From: Fistulifera solaris
Taxonomy: Eukaryota; Bacillariophyta; Bacillariophyceae; Naviculales; Stauroneidaceae
Direction: 5' to 3'
Assembly: GCA_030295235.1 (NCBI GenBank)
Contig: AP026150.1
Location: 310,001-374,000, forward strand
DNA: 64,000 bases
Position 1 is the stretch's first letter; each line of letters starts with the position of its first letter. The position numbers and the translations under genes were made by a program. This document shows positions 63,813-64,000 of this stretch, one piece after another. The notes beneath the pieces were generated by a model. It saw only the letters and a list, made by a program, of their open reading frames with translations. It searched no databases and was not told the origin of the DNA.

Positions 63813-64000
63813 ATGAACTCGTTCGAAGACACACCAACACAAGACCCGACTTTCACCAGCAATGACGATGCAGCCGAAGACGACGACGACGACGAAGAGG
63901 AAGATGACGAAGAGGAAGAAGACGAAGAAGATGATGATGCTACGGCTCCTCGCAATTACAACAATGCAGATGACAAACACTTACACATCAATGCGGTTCC
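63813..64000 (+). CDS. Start of an acidic protein, cut by the window edge
   Basis: ATG at 63813 opens a frame to the right edge (62 full codons). It starts NSFEDTPTQDPTFTSNDDAA, followed by about 28 residues that are almost all Asp and Glu, then ATAPRNYNNADDKHLHINAV. Such acidic N-termini occur in chromatin and nucleolar proteins, but the family cannot be read from this part. The opposite strand reads as poly-Ser, a reflection of the GAA/GAC repeats, not a gene. Confidence 0.55.
   Translation, partial: MNSFEDTPTQDPTFTSNDDAAEDDDDDEEEDDEEEEDEEDDDATAPRNYNNADDKHLHINAV

Noticed and set aside
63716-63980. Poly-Ser open frame on the minus strand at the right edge
   Set aside because: It is the mirror of the GAA/GAC acidic run of the plus-strand gene and has no other protein character.
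1-64000. tRNA, rRNA or CRISPR features
   Set aside because: Reading both strands I saw no cloverleaf with a TTCRANT loop, no rRNA-like stretch and no regularly spaced direct repeats apart from the coding repeats of the giant genes.

Overview
The window looks like nuclear DNA of a pennate diatom, most likely Phaeodactylum tricornutum or a close relative (inference from gene content, not from a search). Clues are short GT-AG introns (about 52-122 nt), plastid proteins with signal peptide plus an ASAFAP-like cleavage site (clearest in the cyclophilin at 53.0-53.9 kb), a mitochondrial ATP-type PEP carboxykinase, a type I H+-pyrophosphatase, and diatom-style secreted Ser/Thr/Pro-rich proteins. Genes are dense, on both strands, without operons.

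Layout. 0-9 kb: the end of a heavy-metal P1B ATPase, a type I membrane protein, a WDR5-like WD40 protein and a seven-exon PPR protein. 9-11 kb: a repeat-rich stretch with one doubtful gene. 11-27.5 kb: the most distinctive region, three head-to-tail genes for secreted proteins of about 1,500 residues. Each has a signal peptide, a Cys/His domain, about 25 calcium-binding thrombospondin-type-3-like repeats with a CGCG knuckle, a Cys-rich domain, a PV linker and a GDPH/VWD-type domain. A 2,417-bp block is nearly identical between copies 1 and 2, copy 3 is a mosaic in the VWD part, and all three starts share an upstream dyad motif. A 114-bp hAT-like MITE with an 8-bp target duplication lies before copy 3. 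This array looks like a locus for extracellular or adhesive matrix proteins.

27.9-40 kb: TAM41, a secretory CRAL-TRIO protein, a small membrane protein, the H+-pyrophosphatase (with a decayed fragment of its own exon 2 kb upstream), TFIIF-alpha, an unknown protein, NUDCD2-like and CSN8. 40.8-49.5 kb: central carbon and redox genes, namely PEPCK, a double-domain phosphoglycerate mutase whose first domain has lost its catalytic His, a TPR-like protein, glutathione reductase and a second phosphoglycerate mutase. 50-64 kb: a quadruple CX9C protein, a diatom-family protein, DUF2256, a thylakoid-lumen cyclophilin, a VTE6/TMEM19-like kinase, RRP15, an Atg22-like MFS transporter, plastid RlmH with two decayed partial copies, a five-exon HECT-like protein and the start of an acidic protein.

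Quality warning: at least 13 single-base indels, mostly in homopolymers, break otherwise well-conserved reading frames between 20.5 and 57.7 kb. They look like residual consensus errors rather than a run of pseudogenes, and CDS spans below are given across them.
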